64,000 nucleotides of DNA. Source: Pseudomonas asplenii. Its GTDB lineage: Bacteria > Pseudomonadota > Gammaproteobacteria > Pseudomonadales > Pseudomonadaceae. The translations under genes were made by a program, and so were the position numbers. The notes under the pieces were generated by a model. The model saw only the letters and a program-made list of their open reading frames with translations. It was not told the DNA's origin and searched no databases. Of the stretch, positions 1 to 7,319 are shown one piece after another; within the stretch, counting starts at the first letter, position 1, and each line of letters begins with the position of its first letter. Where the stretch lies: contig NZ_LT629777.1 of NCBI RefSeq assembly GCF_900105475.1, positions 3,410,001 through 3,474,000 on the forward strand, given 5' to 3'.

Positions 1-375
1 GGTCGCAGTCGGATGGCTACGGCGCAGGACGGCGCGCAAGCGGGCGGTCAGCTCCCGTGGATCGCACGGTTTGGCCAGGTAGTCGTCGGCGCCCAGTTCC
101 AGGCCGAGAATCCGGTCCAGCGGCTCGCCGCGGGCCGACAGCATCACCACTGGCAGTTCCGGGTGGTCGCTACGCAGTTGCTTGAGCAGTTCCAGGCCGC
201 TGCCATCGGGCAGCATCACGTCCAGCACCACCGCTGCCGGTGCGCTGTCGGCCAGCGCCTTGCGGGCGGTGAGACCATCGTGGCAGGCACGCACCTGAAA
301 ACCTTCCTGGCTCAGCCAGCTACTCAGCAGCTCGCACAGCTCCTGGTCATCATCAATCAGTAACAGGTCGCTCAT
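1..375 (-). CDS. cpxR: OmpR-family response regulator, CpxR-like (5' part only)
   Basis: The first 125 codons of a response regulator, cut by the left edge of the window. The receiver domain is complete: acidic pocket Asp8-Asp10, phosphoacceptor Asp52 in VVLDVMLPDGSG, conserved Ser80 (VVMLSARGE) and Lys102 (DDYLAKPCDPRELTARL). The linker that normally leads into a winged-helix DNA-binding domain follows, but that domain lies outside. The receiver resembles the CpxR envelope-stress regulator of Pseudomonas, and the neighbours (small exported protein, yciI, yciB) fit. The kinase would be in the missing flank. The name CpxR is a family-level inference; the response-regulator call is certain. Confidence 0.82.
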   Translation of the reverse strand, partial: MSDLLLIDDDQELCELLSSWLSQEGFQVRACHDGLTARKALADSAPAAVVLDVMLPDGSGLELLKQLRSDHPELPVVMLSARGEPLDRILGLELGADDYLAKPCDPRELTARLRAVLRRSHPTAT

Positions 376-409
376 GAAATTCTCGATAACAGATCGCCTT
401 CTGGCGCTC

Positions 410-817
410 TCAATTCAACCATTGCCGACGCTGTCTGCGCCCGCCACTGGCGAAGATACCGCAGAGCAGGGCCAGAAGTGCAACTCCCGCGCCGGTAACG
501 AACCATTGCTGCTGATCGGTCAGCAGGCGTGAGCCCGGGTTGGCCTGCGCATCTTTGAGTTGCAGATTGAGGCGTTGGTTCTCCTGGCGCAAGCGGCTCA
601 ACTGGGCGCTTTCGCGTCCGGCCTCGGCATTGGCCAGTTGCTTGCTCAAGTCTTCGCGCAGCCGTTCGCTTTCCTTCAGGCGTTGCTGCAGATCGTTGAT
701 CTGGCTCGCGGCACTCAGTGACAGGGGAACGGCATTGCCTGCGCCACCTTCCTCGGCCTGGGCGAGTGGCCCCATCGACAAGGTGACCCACAGTAGACAC
801 AACAGACCTTTACGCAT
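410..817 (-). CDS. Small exported coiled-coil protein with C-terminal membrane anchor
   Basis: A 135-aa protein. Residues 1-21 form a signal peptide ending near AQAEE. Residues 35-90 are a long heptad-rich coiled coil (AASQINDLQQRLKESERL and following), and residues 105-126 are a hydrophobic segment (WFVTGAGVALLALLCGIF) followed by an Arg-rich tail. This is the layout of the C-terminal half of YgiM/TIGR04211 proteins without their N-terminal SH3 domain. A good ribosome site (AGGAG) lies 7 bases before the ATG. It sits 34 bp upstream of the response regulator on the same strand and may be co-transcribed with it. Its function is unknown; a periplasmic or envelope-sensing role is a guess from position. 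Confidence 0.75.
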   Translation of the reverse strand: MRKGLLCLLWVTLSMGPLAQAEEGGAGNAVPLSLSAASQINDLQQRLKESERLREDLSKQLANAEAGRESAQLSRLRQENQRLNLQLKDAQANPGSRLLTDQQQWFVTGAGVALLALLCGIFASGGRRQRRQWLN

Positions 818-886
818 CGGAAACTCCTGATTCCAATCGGCATTCAGGATGTTGTCGGCTGTCGGTTCGGAATAATGAGCGATTGC

Positions 887-925
887 CTGCGCGACGTCTT
901 CTCAAGAGGGGGAGGCGTCGCGCAG
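887..925 (-). terminator. Hairpin downstream of yciI, possible terminator
   Basis: A perfect 10-bp inverted repeat, CTGCGCGACG / CGTCGCGCAG, with a 19-nt loop, begins 8 bp past the yciI stop codon. No T-run follows it, so it may be a processing or Rho-assisted end rather than a classical intrinsic terminator. Confidence 0.4.
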
Positions 926-932
926 ACGGCGG

Positions 933-1232
933 TCAGGGCAGGGTTTGGCGAAATGGCTTGACCACGACGTTGCCGTAGACACCCGCGGCGACGAACGGAT
1001 CGGCGTCGGCCCAGGCCTGGGCGGCAGCCAGGGAGTCGAACTCGGCGACGATCAGGCTGCCGGTGAAACCTGCGGCGCCCGGGTCGTTGCTGTCGATGGC
1101 CGGGTGTGGGCCGGCGAGGATCACGCGGCCTTCGGCGTTGAGCTGCTGCAGGCGCTCAAGGTGGGCCGGGCGTGCCGCCAGGCGTTTTTCCAGGGAGTTT
1201 TCAACGTCTGTGGCAATGATCGCGTAGAGCAT
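933..1232 (-). CDS. yciI: YciI family protein
   Basis: A 99-aa single-domain YciI protein with a ferredoxin-like alpha/beta fold. It has the typical start [17 protein letters not shown], the RPAHLERLQ helix with its conserved histidine, the [10 protein letters not shown] strand and the [17 protein letters not shown] end. YciI-like proteins are small dimeric enzymes or binding proteins related to muconolactone isomerase folds, and the E. coli member has no firm function. It starts 1 bp after the yciB stop codon, so the two genes are translationally close and almost certainly one operon. Confidence 0.9.
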   Translation of the reverse strand: MLYAIIATDVENSLEKRLAARPAHLERLQQLNAEGRVILAGPHPAIDSNDPGAAGFTGSLIVAEFDSLAAAQAWADADPFVAAGVYGNVVVKPFRQTLP

Positions 1233-1233
1233 G

Positions 1234-1830
1234 TCAGTCCTCGGTTTTTGGTGTAGTCGAGTCGGCGTCGTGCAGGTGACGGGACAGGTAGATGCCCTGG
1301 CCCACCAGGAACAGCAGGGTCATGCCCAGGCTGCCGAATACCTTGAAGTCGACCCAGTACTGCTGGAAGGTGAAGGCGACGAACAGGTTGGCGGCGCCGC
1401 AGAACACGAAGAATACGATCCACGCCAGGTTCAGGCGCGTCCAGACCGGCTCCGGCAGGCTCAGGGCATGGCCCATGATGCGCTTGATCAGCAGGCGGTC
1501 GCCGATGAAGTGACTGCCGGCGAAGGCCAGGGCGAACAGCCAGTTGACCACCGGGGCTTTCCACTTGAGGAAGGTTTCGCTGTGGAAGGCCAGGGTCAGG
1601 CTGCCGAACACCAGGCAGGCGATCAGGGTCAGCCACTGGCTTTTCTCCAGTTTGCGCTGGCTGATGAACAGCGCGCCATAGACCACCAGCGAACTGATGA
1701 TCAACACCGCCGTGGCGCTGTAGATACCGCCGACCGTGACGCTTTGGCCGGCAATGTCGACCAGACGGGGTTCGATTTTGTAGACGATGAAAAACAGGAA
1801 CAGCGGGATGAAATCGATGAATTGTTTCAC
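1234..1830 (-). CDS. yciB: YciB/IspZ inner-membrane intracellular septation protein
   Basis: A 198-aa polytopic membrane protein with about five hydrophobic segments. The GTG start at 1830 is chosen because [18 protein letters not shown] is the usual family N-terminus; a TTG 13 codons upstream is possible but adds a non-family extension. Family features include [12 protein letters not shown], the [17 protein letters not shown] region, and the [20 protein letters not shown] segment near the C-terminus. YciB contributes to envelope integrity and interacts with elongation and division proteins. It is the first gene of the yciB-yciI pair and is divergent from the PHP phosphatase gene. Confidence 0.9.
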   Translation of the reverse strand: MKQFIDFIPLFLFFIVYKIEPRLVDIAGQSVTVGGIYSATAVLIISSLVVYGALFISQRKLEKSQWLTLIACLVFGSLTLAFHSETFLKWKAPVVNWLFALAFAGSHFIGDRLLIKRIMGHALSLPEPVWTRLNLAWIVFFVFCGAANLFVAFTFQQYWVDFKVFGSLGMTLLFLVGQGIYLSRHLHDADSTTPKTED

Positions 1831-1914
1831 AGTGGCAGCCAGAAGCAGGATGTAGCGGCATAATAACAAACATACTTGTCAGCGAAAGCGCCACCCAGAG
1901 GTTATTCAGTTCCC

Positions 1915-2781
1915 GTGGAAATCGACCTGCACTGCCATAGCACGGCCTCCGACGGCGCCCTGGCGCCAGCGGCCCTGGTTGCCCGTGCGCACGAGAAAGG
2001 CGTGCGAGTCCTGGCCCTGACCGACCACGACACCCTCGAAGGCCTGGCCGAGGCCCGTGAAGCCGCGCAGGCCTTGGGCATGCAACTGGTCAATGGAGTC
2101 GAGTTGTCCTGTACCTGGGGCGGCGCGACCATCCATGTGCTGGGCTACGGCTTCGATGTCGAGGCGCCGCCGCTGGTCGAGGCGGTGGCCCGGTTGCACG
2201 AGGGACGCTGGCTGCGCTCCGAGGAAATTGCCCGCAAGCTGGCGCTCAAGGGCATGCCCGGGGCCTTGGAGGGCGCGCGGGCGATCCAGCAGGAGTTGGG
2301 CGACAGCGGCAACGCACCGGCCCGTCCGCATTTCGCCGATTTCCTGGTGCGCGCGGGTTTCGTCAAGGATCGGGCCGAGGCTTTTCGCAAGTGGCTGGGC
2401 GCCGGTAAGCTGGGCGACGTCAAGTTGCACTGGCCGTCCCTCGAGGACACCGTCGGCACCCTGCGCGCGGCGGGGGCCTGGGTTAGCCTGGCGCATCCCT
2501 GGCACTATGATTTCACCCGCAGCAAGCGCCGCAAGTTGATTGCCGACTATATTCAAGCAGGAGGCCAGGCCATCGAAGTGGTCAACGGTTATCAGCCGGC
2601 CGAGCAGGTCGGCAGCCTGGCGATCCTGGCCCGTGAATTCGGGCTGCTGGTCAGTGCCGGCAGCGATTTCCATGGCCCCGGGGGCTGGTCCGAGATCGGT
2701 GAGTACCGCCCACTTCCAGAAGATCTGCCACCCCTCTGGCGTCGGTTCAAACATGATCAGCCATCCACCACACGCGCCTGA
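1915..2781 (+). CDS. rnm: PHP-domain phosphoesterase (RNase AM / nucleoside 3',5'-bisphosphate phosphatase, TrpH family)
   Basis: A PHP-family metal-dependent phosphoesterase of about 288 aa. Metal-binding motifs are visible: DLHCHSTASDG at the N-terminus, ALTDHDT, an internal GVELS, ARPHFADFLV, SLAHPWHY and C-terminal SAGSDFHGP. E. coli RNase AM matures 5' ends of small RNAs and rRNA and hydrolyses 3',5'-nucleotides. The GTG at 1915 is preferred because families start directly at the metal-binding strand; a TTG at 1876 would add 13 residues. It is first in a tight plus-strand run with yciO, scpA and scpB, whose downstream start follows 13 bp later. Confidence 0.88.
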   Translation: MEIDLHCHSTASDGALAPAALVARAHEKGVRVLALTDHDTLEGLAEAREAAQALGMQLVNGVELSCTWGGATIHVLGYGFDVEAPPLVEAVARLHEGRWLRSEEIARKLALKGMPGALEGARAIQQELGDSGNAPARPHFADFLVRAGFVKDRAEAFRKWLGAGKLGDVKLHWPSLEDTVGTLRAAGAWVSLAHPWHYDFTRSKRRKLIADYIQAGGQAIEVVNGYQPAEQVGSLAILAREFGLLVSAGSDFHGPGGWSEIGEYRPLPEDLPPLWRRFKHDQPSTTRA

Positions 2782-2794
2782 ACAGGAAGACAAC

Positions 2795-3424
2795 GTGAGT
2801 CAATTTTTCCAGATACATCCGGAAAACCCCCAGGCGCGCCTGATCAAGCAGGCGGTGGATATTATCCGCAAGGGCGGGGTGGTGATCTACCCGACCGACT
2901 CTTCGTACGCCATCGGTTGCCAGATCGGCGACAAGAATGCGGTCGAGCGCGTGCGCCGTCTGCGGCAACTGGACGACAAGCACAACTTCGCGCTGATTTG
3001 CGCCGATCTGTCGCAACTCGGCCTGTTCGCCAAGGTCGACACCGGCCTGTTTCGCCTGCTCAAGGCGCATACGCCGGGGCCCTACACCTTCATCCTGAAC
3101 GCTACCCGGGAAGTCCCGCGGCTGTTGATGCACCCGAAGAAACGCACCATCGGCCTGCGCATTCCCAGCCATCCGATCGCCCTGGCGCTGCTGGCCGAAC
3201 TCGGTGAGCCGCTGATGAGTGTGAGCCTGATCATGCCGGGCGAGAGCGAGCCGATGATCGATCCCTACGAGATTCGCCAGTTGCTGGAGCATCAGGTCGA
3301 CCTGATCATCGATGGCGGTTTTGGCGGGCTCAAGGCGTCCACCGTGATCAACCTGGCCGATGGTGAGCCACAAGTGGTGCGGGTCGGTTGTGGCGATCCG
3401 GCGCCCTTCATGGTCGAGGCCTGA
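2795..3424 (+). CDS. yciO: YciO-type Sua5/YrdC family protein (L-threonylcarbamoyladenylate synthase-like)
   Basis: A 209-aa YrdC/Sua5-fold protein. It starts with GTG at 2795 after an AGGAAG ribosome site. Family features are GGVVIYPTDSSYAIGCQIGDKNAVERVRRLR near the N-terminus, HNFALICADLSQLG, PGPYTFILNATREVPR and KKRTIGLRIPSHPIALALL. These correspond to the nucleotide and threonylcarbamate pocket of Sua5/TsaC, used for t6A tRNA modification; YciO paralogues are less active, so the cellular role is uncertain. Its TGA is immediately followed by the scpA ATG with no gap, which indicates coupled translation. Confidence 0.88.
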   Translation: MSQFFQIHPENPQARLIKQAVDIIRKGGVVIYPTDSSYAIGCQIGDKNAVERVRRLRQLDDKHNFALICADLSQLGLFAKVDTGLFRLLKAHTPGPYTFILNATREVPRLLMHPKKRTIGLRIPSHPIALALLAELGEPLMSVSLIMPGESEPMIDPYEIRQLLEHQVDLIIDGGFGGLKASTVINLADGEPQVVRVGCGDPAPFMVEA

Positions 3425-4243
3425 ATGTCCGCCGTTGAAACGGTCGACAGCCAGGCCGGAGCGCAGCAGGAACTGCCGTTCGCCATGGTCTATGGCCAGG
3501 CGGTCAGGGAAATGCCGGTGGACCTGTATATCCCGCCGGATGCCCTGGAAGTCTTCCTCGAAGCTTTCGAAGGCCCGCTGGACCTGCTGCTGTACCTGAT
3601 CCGCAAGCAGAACATCGACATCCTCGACATCCCCGTGGCGGAAATCACCCGCCAGTACATGGGCTATGTCGAGCTGATGCAATCGGTGCGCCTGGAGCTG
3701 GCCGCCGAATACCTGGTGATGGCGGCCATGCTCGCCGAGATCAAGTCGCGCATGCTGCTGCCGCGTTCGGCCGAGGTCGAGGAGGAGGAAGACGACCCAC
3801 GGGCCGAGCTGATTCGTCGGCTGCAGGAGTACGAGCGCTTCAAGACCGCTGCCGAAGGCATCGATGGCCTGAGCCGGGTCGGCCGCGAGATCATCGTGCC
3901 GCAGTTGGACGCCCCCGAGGCCCGCGCGCGCAAGTTGCTGCCGGACGTCGGCCTGGAGGAAGTGCTGATGTCCATGGCCGAAGTGTTGCGCCGTGGCGAC
4001 ATGTTCGAAAGCCATCAGGTCAGCCGTGAGCAACTGTCGACCCGCGAACGCATGAGCGATGTGCTCGAACGTCTCAAGGGCGGTGGTTTTGTGCCCTTCG
4101 TCGAGCTGTTCACCGCCGAGGAAGGCAAGCTCGGCGTGGTGGTGACCTTCATGGCGATCCTCGAACTGGTCAAGGAATCCCTGATCGAGCTGGTGCAGAA
4201 TGAGCCCTTCGCGGCGATCCATGTGCGTGCCCGAGCCGAATAA
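3425..4243 (+). CDS. scpA: Segregation and condensation protein A (kleisin)
   Basis: A 272-aa kleisin. The N-terminal Smc-contact helix region has the family signature FEGPLDLLLYLIRKQNIDILDIPVAEITRQY, followed by AAEYLVMAAMLAEIKSRMLLP, an acidic linker (EVEEEEDDPR) and a C-terminal winged-helix segment (VVVTFMAILELVKESLIELVQ). ScpA bridges the Smc heads and binds ScpB to form the bacterial condensin. An extra N-terminal segment of about 35 residues before the kleisin domain is usual in pseudomonads. It abuts yciO and is followed 12 bp later by scpB. Confidence 0.95.
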   Translation: MSAVETVDSQAGAQQELPFAMVYGQAVREMPVDLYIPPDALEVFLEAFEGPLDLLLYLIRKQNIDILDIPVAEITRQYMGYVELMQSVRLELAAEYLVMAAMLAEIKSRMLLPRSAEVEEEEDDPRAELIRRLQEYERFKTAAEGIDGLSRVGREIIVPQLDAPEARARKLLPDVGLEEVLMSMAEVLRRGDMFESHQVSREQLSTRERMSDVLERLKGGGFVPFVELFTAEEGKLGVVVTFMAILELVKESLIELVQNEPFAAIHVRARAE

Positions 4244-4255
4244 CGAGCTTAATCA

Positions 4256-5338
4256 ATGAACCTGACTGAACCCCGCGAGCTGGCCCCGCTGCTTGAAGCC
4301 TTTCTGTTGGCTTCGGGAAAGCCGCAATCGATGGAACGCCTGTACGAATTGTTCGAGGAGGCCGAGCGGCCTGAGCCAGCGGTCTTCAAGAAAGCCCTGA
4401 CGATCCTCGCCAAGTCCTGCGAGGGCCGTGCCTTCGAACTCAAGGAAGTGGCTTCCGGCTATCGCCTGCAGATTCGCGAGAAGTTCGCGCCCTGGGTCGG
4501 CCGGCTCTGGGAGGAGCGTCCGCAGCGCTATTCGCGGGCGATGCTGGAGACCCTGGCGCTGATTGCCTATCGCCAGCCGATCACCCGGGGCGAGATCGAG
4601 GACGTGCGCGGCGTGGCGGTCAACAGCCAGATCGTCAAGACTCTGCTGGAGCGCGAGTGGATCCGCGTCGTGGGCTATCGCGAGGTGCCGGGCAAGCCGG
4701 CGATGTTCGCCACCACCAAGGCCTTTCTCGACTACTTCAACCTGAAGAACCTCGACGACCTGCCGCCGCTGGCGGAACTGCGCGAGCTGGAGCCGGACCC
4801 GGTGCTCGACTTCGACGACGCACCGGTGCCCGCAGGCCTACAGGCCCTGGCCGATGCCAGTGGCGACCCGGAGGCGGAGGACGAGCCTAAGAAGGAGGAG
4901 ACCAGCTTCCACACCCTGCTGCTGGAGTTGGACTCCATGGAAGAGGGGATCAAGACCGACTTCGACGATTTGCTCCGCGATGCTGATGTTCCGGCGCCTG
5001 TCGGCGAGTTTCAGGAAGAGCCTGGATTGCCGCTGCCTGGGGCGTTCGATTTGCCCGAGTTTGAGGATGAGGTGGAGCCTGAACTGGACTCCGAGCTTGA
5101 GTTTGCGCCTGAATTCGAGCCGGAGCCCGAACCTGACGAGGCTGCGCACGAGCCGGAGGAAGACCGGGTCGGCGCCGCCGAAGCCCGCGAGCGCCTGCTG
5201 GCCGCAGTTGCTGCGCTGGACACCCAGGCCAAGGCCAAGGCCAAGTCCGATCCGGAGCCTGAACTGAGCGAAGAAGAGGCCGAGGCCCAGGCGTTGGCCG
5301 AAGCCATAGAGAACGAGCGGCGTCAGTGGGAAGATTGA
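4256..5338 (+). CDS. scpB: Segregation and condensation protein B, with long acidic C-terminal tail
   Basis: A 360-aa ScpB. Residues 1-165 hold the two winged-helix domains (LLEAFLLASGKPQSMERLYELF; RYSRAMLETLALIAYRQPITRGEIEDVRG; the RVVGYREVPGKPAMFATTKAFLDYFNLK end). Most ScpB proteins stop near 190-240 aa; here about 180 further residues are dominated by Glu, Asp and Pro (for example EFEPEPEPDEAAHEPEEDR). The tail is probably disordered and highly charged. ScpB works with ScpA and Smc in chromosome condensation. It lies 158 bp upstream of rluB, whose product carries the opposite, basic tail. Confidence 0.93.
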   Translation: MNLTEPRELAPLLEAFLLASGKPQSMERLYELFEEAERPEPAVFKKALTILAKSCEGRAFELKEVASGYRLQIREKFAPWVGRLWEERPQRYSRAMLETLALIAYRQPITRGEIEDVRGVAVNSQIVKTLLEREWIRVVGYREVPGKPAMFATTKAFLDYFNLKNLDDLPPLAELRELEPDPVLDFDDAPVPAGLQALADASGDPEAEDEPKKEETSFHTLLLELDSMEEGIKTDFDDLLRDADVPAPVGEFQEEPGLPLPGAFDLPEFEDEVEPELDSELEFAPEFEPEPEPDEAAHEPEEDRVGAAEARERLLAAVAALDTQAKAKAKSDPEPELSEEEAEAQALAEAIENERRQWED

Positions 5339-5496
5339 GGTTTCAGGACCTCTATCCGACAGACAACTGCTACTCTCTGATGCGCAACGTTGAAGATCCG
5401 CGTATGATTCGCGGCCCTTCGACGATCCCATTCGTCCAGAACAGTTTTTTATCTCTATCAGGCCAGGCCTGAATCGACACACCGGGAGGTGCCCAG

Positions 5497-6711
5497 ATGA
5501 GTGACAACGATCAGCAAGACAGCCAACCCATCCGCCCAGCAGGCGAAAAACTGCAGAAAGTCCTCGCCCGTATCGGCGTAGGCTCGCGCCGTGACGTGGA
5601 AGGCTGGATCAGCCAGGGCCGGATCAAGGTCAATGGCAGCAATGCCACCCTCGGCCAGCGCGTCGACCTGCACGACGCCATCACCATTGATGGCAAGGTC
5701 ATCAAGCGCGAAGAGGCCGCCGAGTCGGTGCGCCGGGTGATCATCTACAACAAGCCCGACGGCGAAATCTGCACCCGCGATGACCCGGAAGGCCGCCCGA
5801 CCGTATTCGACAAGCTGCCTCGTCCCAAAGACGGCCGCTGGATCAATATCGGTCGCCTGGACATCAACACCACTGGCCTGCTGATGTTCACCACCGACGG
5901 TGAGTTGGCCAACCGCCTGATGCACCCATCCTACGAGATGGACCGCGAGTATGCGGTGCGCGTTCGTGGCGAGGTCGACGACGAGATGATCGAGCGGCTC
6001 AAGGCCGGCGTGGTCCTCGAAGACGGTCCGGCCAAGTTCACCGATATCCAGCAGGCGCCAGGCGGTGAAGGCTTCAACCACTGGTACCACTGCGTGGTGA
6101 TGGAAGGTCGTAACCGCGAAGTACGGCGCCTGTGGGAATCCCAGGGCCTGGTGGTCAGCCGCCTGAAGCGCGTGCGTTTCGGTCCGGTATTCCTCAATTC
6201 CGACCTGCCGATGGGCCGCTGGCGTGAAATGAGCCAGTACGAGGTCGATGTCCTCAGTGCCGAGGTTGGCCTGACGCCGGTGGCCATGCCGCAACTGAAC
6301 GCCAAGAGCAAGGACAAGCTGGAGCGGATGCAGCGTAAATCCTCGCGTCCGATGGCCCGTAGCGAGCGCGTGCGTACCTTGCGTCCAGCCCAGGGCGAAC
6401 CGGCCGTGGCCGAACGCCCGGCTCGCGAGCCGCATATTGAGGGCGAGCGTCCGGCCCGCAAACCGGCTGGCCGTCAGGACGGCGAACGTGCTCCACGTGC
6501 GCCGCGCCCGGCTGCGGGTCGTGGCGAATCGAGCCGTGGCACGCCCGTGGCAGATCGCCCGGTGGACAGCAAGCGCCCGGCCAAGCCGGCGCCGAAGTCC
6601 AAGCGTCCGGGTATCGGTCTGGTGGACAACGGTACGCCTTCGGGCAAGCGTCGTGGTGCACCGTCCGGTTCCGGCCAGCGTCCAGGCTTTGGACGGCGCA
6701 AGCCTGAATAA
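5497..6711 (+). CDS. rluB: 23S rRNA pseudouridine(2605) synthase RluB, with basic C-terminal extension
   Basis: A 404-aa pseudouridine synthase. It has an N-terminal S4 RNA-binding domain (KLQKVLARIGVGSRRDVEGWISQGRIKVNG) and a catalytic RsuA-type domain with the GRLDINTTGLLMFTTDGELANRLMHP motif containing the catalytic Asp, then GRNREVRRLW. From about residue 265 onward is an Arg/Pro/Ala/Gly-rich tail absent from the 291-aa E. coli enzyme. RluB modifies U2605 of 23S rRNA. A strong GGGAGG ribosome site lies before the ATG, and an intrinsic terminator follows the stop. The basic tail probably binds RNA. Confidence 0.95.
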   Translation: MSDNDQQDSQPIRPAGEKLQKVLARIGVGSRRDVEGWISQGRIKVNGSNATLGQRVDLHDAITIDGKVIKREEAAESVRRVIIYNKPDGEICTRDDPEGRPTVFDKLPRPKDGRWINIGRLDINTTGLLMFTTDGELANRLMHPSYEMDREYAVRVRGEVDDEMIERLKAGVVLEDGPAKFTDIQQAPGGEGFNHWYHCVVMEGRNREVRRLWESQGLVVSRLKRVRFGPVFLNSDLPMGRWREMSQYEVDVLSAEVGLTPVAMPQLNAKSKDKLERMQRKSSRPMARSERVRTLRPAQGEPAVAERPAREPHIEGERPARKPAGRQDGERAPRAPRPAAGRGESSRGTPVADRPVDSKRPAKPAPKSKRPGIGLVDNGTPSGKRRGAPSGSGQRPGFGRRKPE

Positions 6712-6731
6712 GCGCTTCGTGCCCTGAAAGA

Positions 6732-6762
6732 AACGCCAATCCACGGATTGGCGTTTTTTTTT
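6732..6762 (+). terminator. Intrinsic terminator after rluB
   Basis: Perfect 10-bp stem AACGCCAATC / GATTGGCGTT with a 4-nt loop CACG, running into nine T residues 20 bp past the rluB stop. A textbook intrinsic terminator. Confidence 0.93.
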
Positions 6763-6786
6763 GCACAAATTTTAGTGCATGCAGGG

Positions 6787-6825
6787 TGGAAAATTTTCGT
6801 TACATCCTGTCAGGAAAACCTTACG
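6787..6825 (+). promoter_or_regulatory. Tandem PhhR/TyrR-like boxes upstream of aroP
   Basis: Two 18-bp sites, TGGAAAATTTTCGTTACA (6787-6804) and TGTCAGGAAAACCTTACG (6808-6825), follow the TyrR-box pattern TGTAAA-N6-TTTACA, including the G-N14-C pair the family depends on. Their centres are 21 bp apart, two helical turns, so two dimers could bind the same face. Similar sites lie at the phhA/phhR gap in this window. The assignment rests on pattern matching by eye. Confidence 0.5.
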
Positions 6826-7167
6826 GATTTTTCGGCTGAACACCCTGGATTCATTGGCTCTGCCGCCCTGTAAGGAATAATTGCCGAGTGCGCGGCGGGT
6901 CGCTGCTTTGGCTGCGACCAGCCCTCTTGCCCCATCGGGCTGCTGCCTGTGTGATAGCCGCCTACCTGCCGGTCGTGGTCTGGCGGTGTACAATGCGCGC
7001 CGTTTGAACTGTGACCTCCTTGCGTAATCGCGCATTTTGGCTGTCCGGTGGCCGCTTTGCGACGCCCCGAAGGCCAATACCCTCAAGGTTATCCGCCTTG
7101 TTCACTCCATCTTGTCACAAGCACGATGGGTTCGATTTCGTCACAGATAAAAACAAACAGGTGACGC
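6826..7167. other. Non-coding stretch upstream of aroP
   Basis: About 340 bp with no convincing gene. A TACAAT hexamer at 6989-6994 could be a -10 element but has no good -35 at the right distance. A reading frame of about 104 codons on the minus strand lacks a ribosome site and family resemblance. Together with the boxes at 6787-6825 this is most simply a long promoter and leader region for aroP. Confidence 0.4.
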
Positions 7168-7269
7168 ATGACTTGTAACAATCCTCGCAATCGCTGCCCT
7201 CTGAATACGTGGCGTCCATGCATCGGCCTGATGTTTGGCTCCAGGGTTTCGTCTATCGCTTATCGCTGA
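7168..7269 (+). CDS. Possible 33-aa leader ORF in the aroP 5' region
   Basis: ATG at 7168 preceded by CAGGTGACGC, a plausible ribosome site, opens a 33-codon frame (MTCNNPRNRCPLNTWRP...) ending in TGA 50 bp before the aroP start. It contains three Cys and two Trp but only one Tyr and one Phe, so it does not look like a classical Phe or Tyr attenuator peptide. No family resemblance is apparent and it may not be translated. Confidence 0.2.
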   Translation: MTCNNPRNRCPLNTWRPCIGLMFGSRVSSIAYR

Positions 7270-7319
7270 TACCTCGACGCTCCACGAACCTCATCAAACC
7301 TTGCGTGAGACTTTTTTCA

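Noticed and set aside
5385..5420. TTGAAG...TATGAT as a sigma70 promoter before rluB
   Set aside because: The two hexamers are only 7 nt apart; no alternative -35 at 16-18 nt is convincing.
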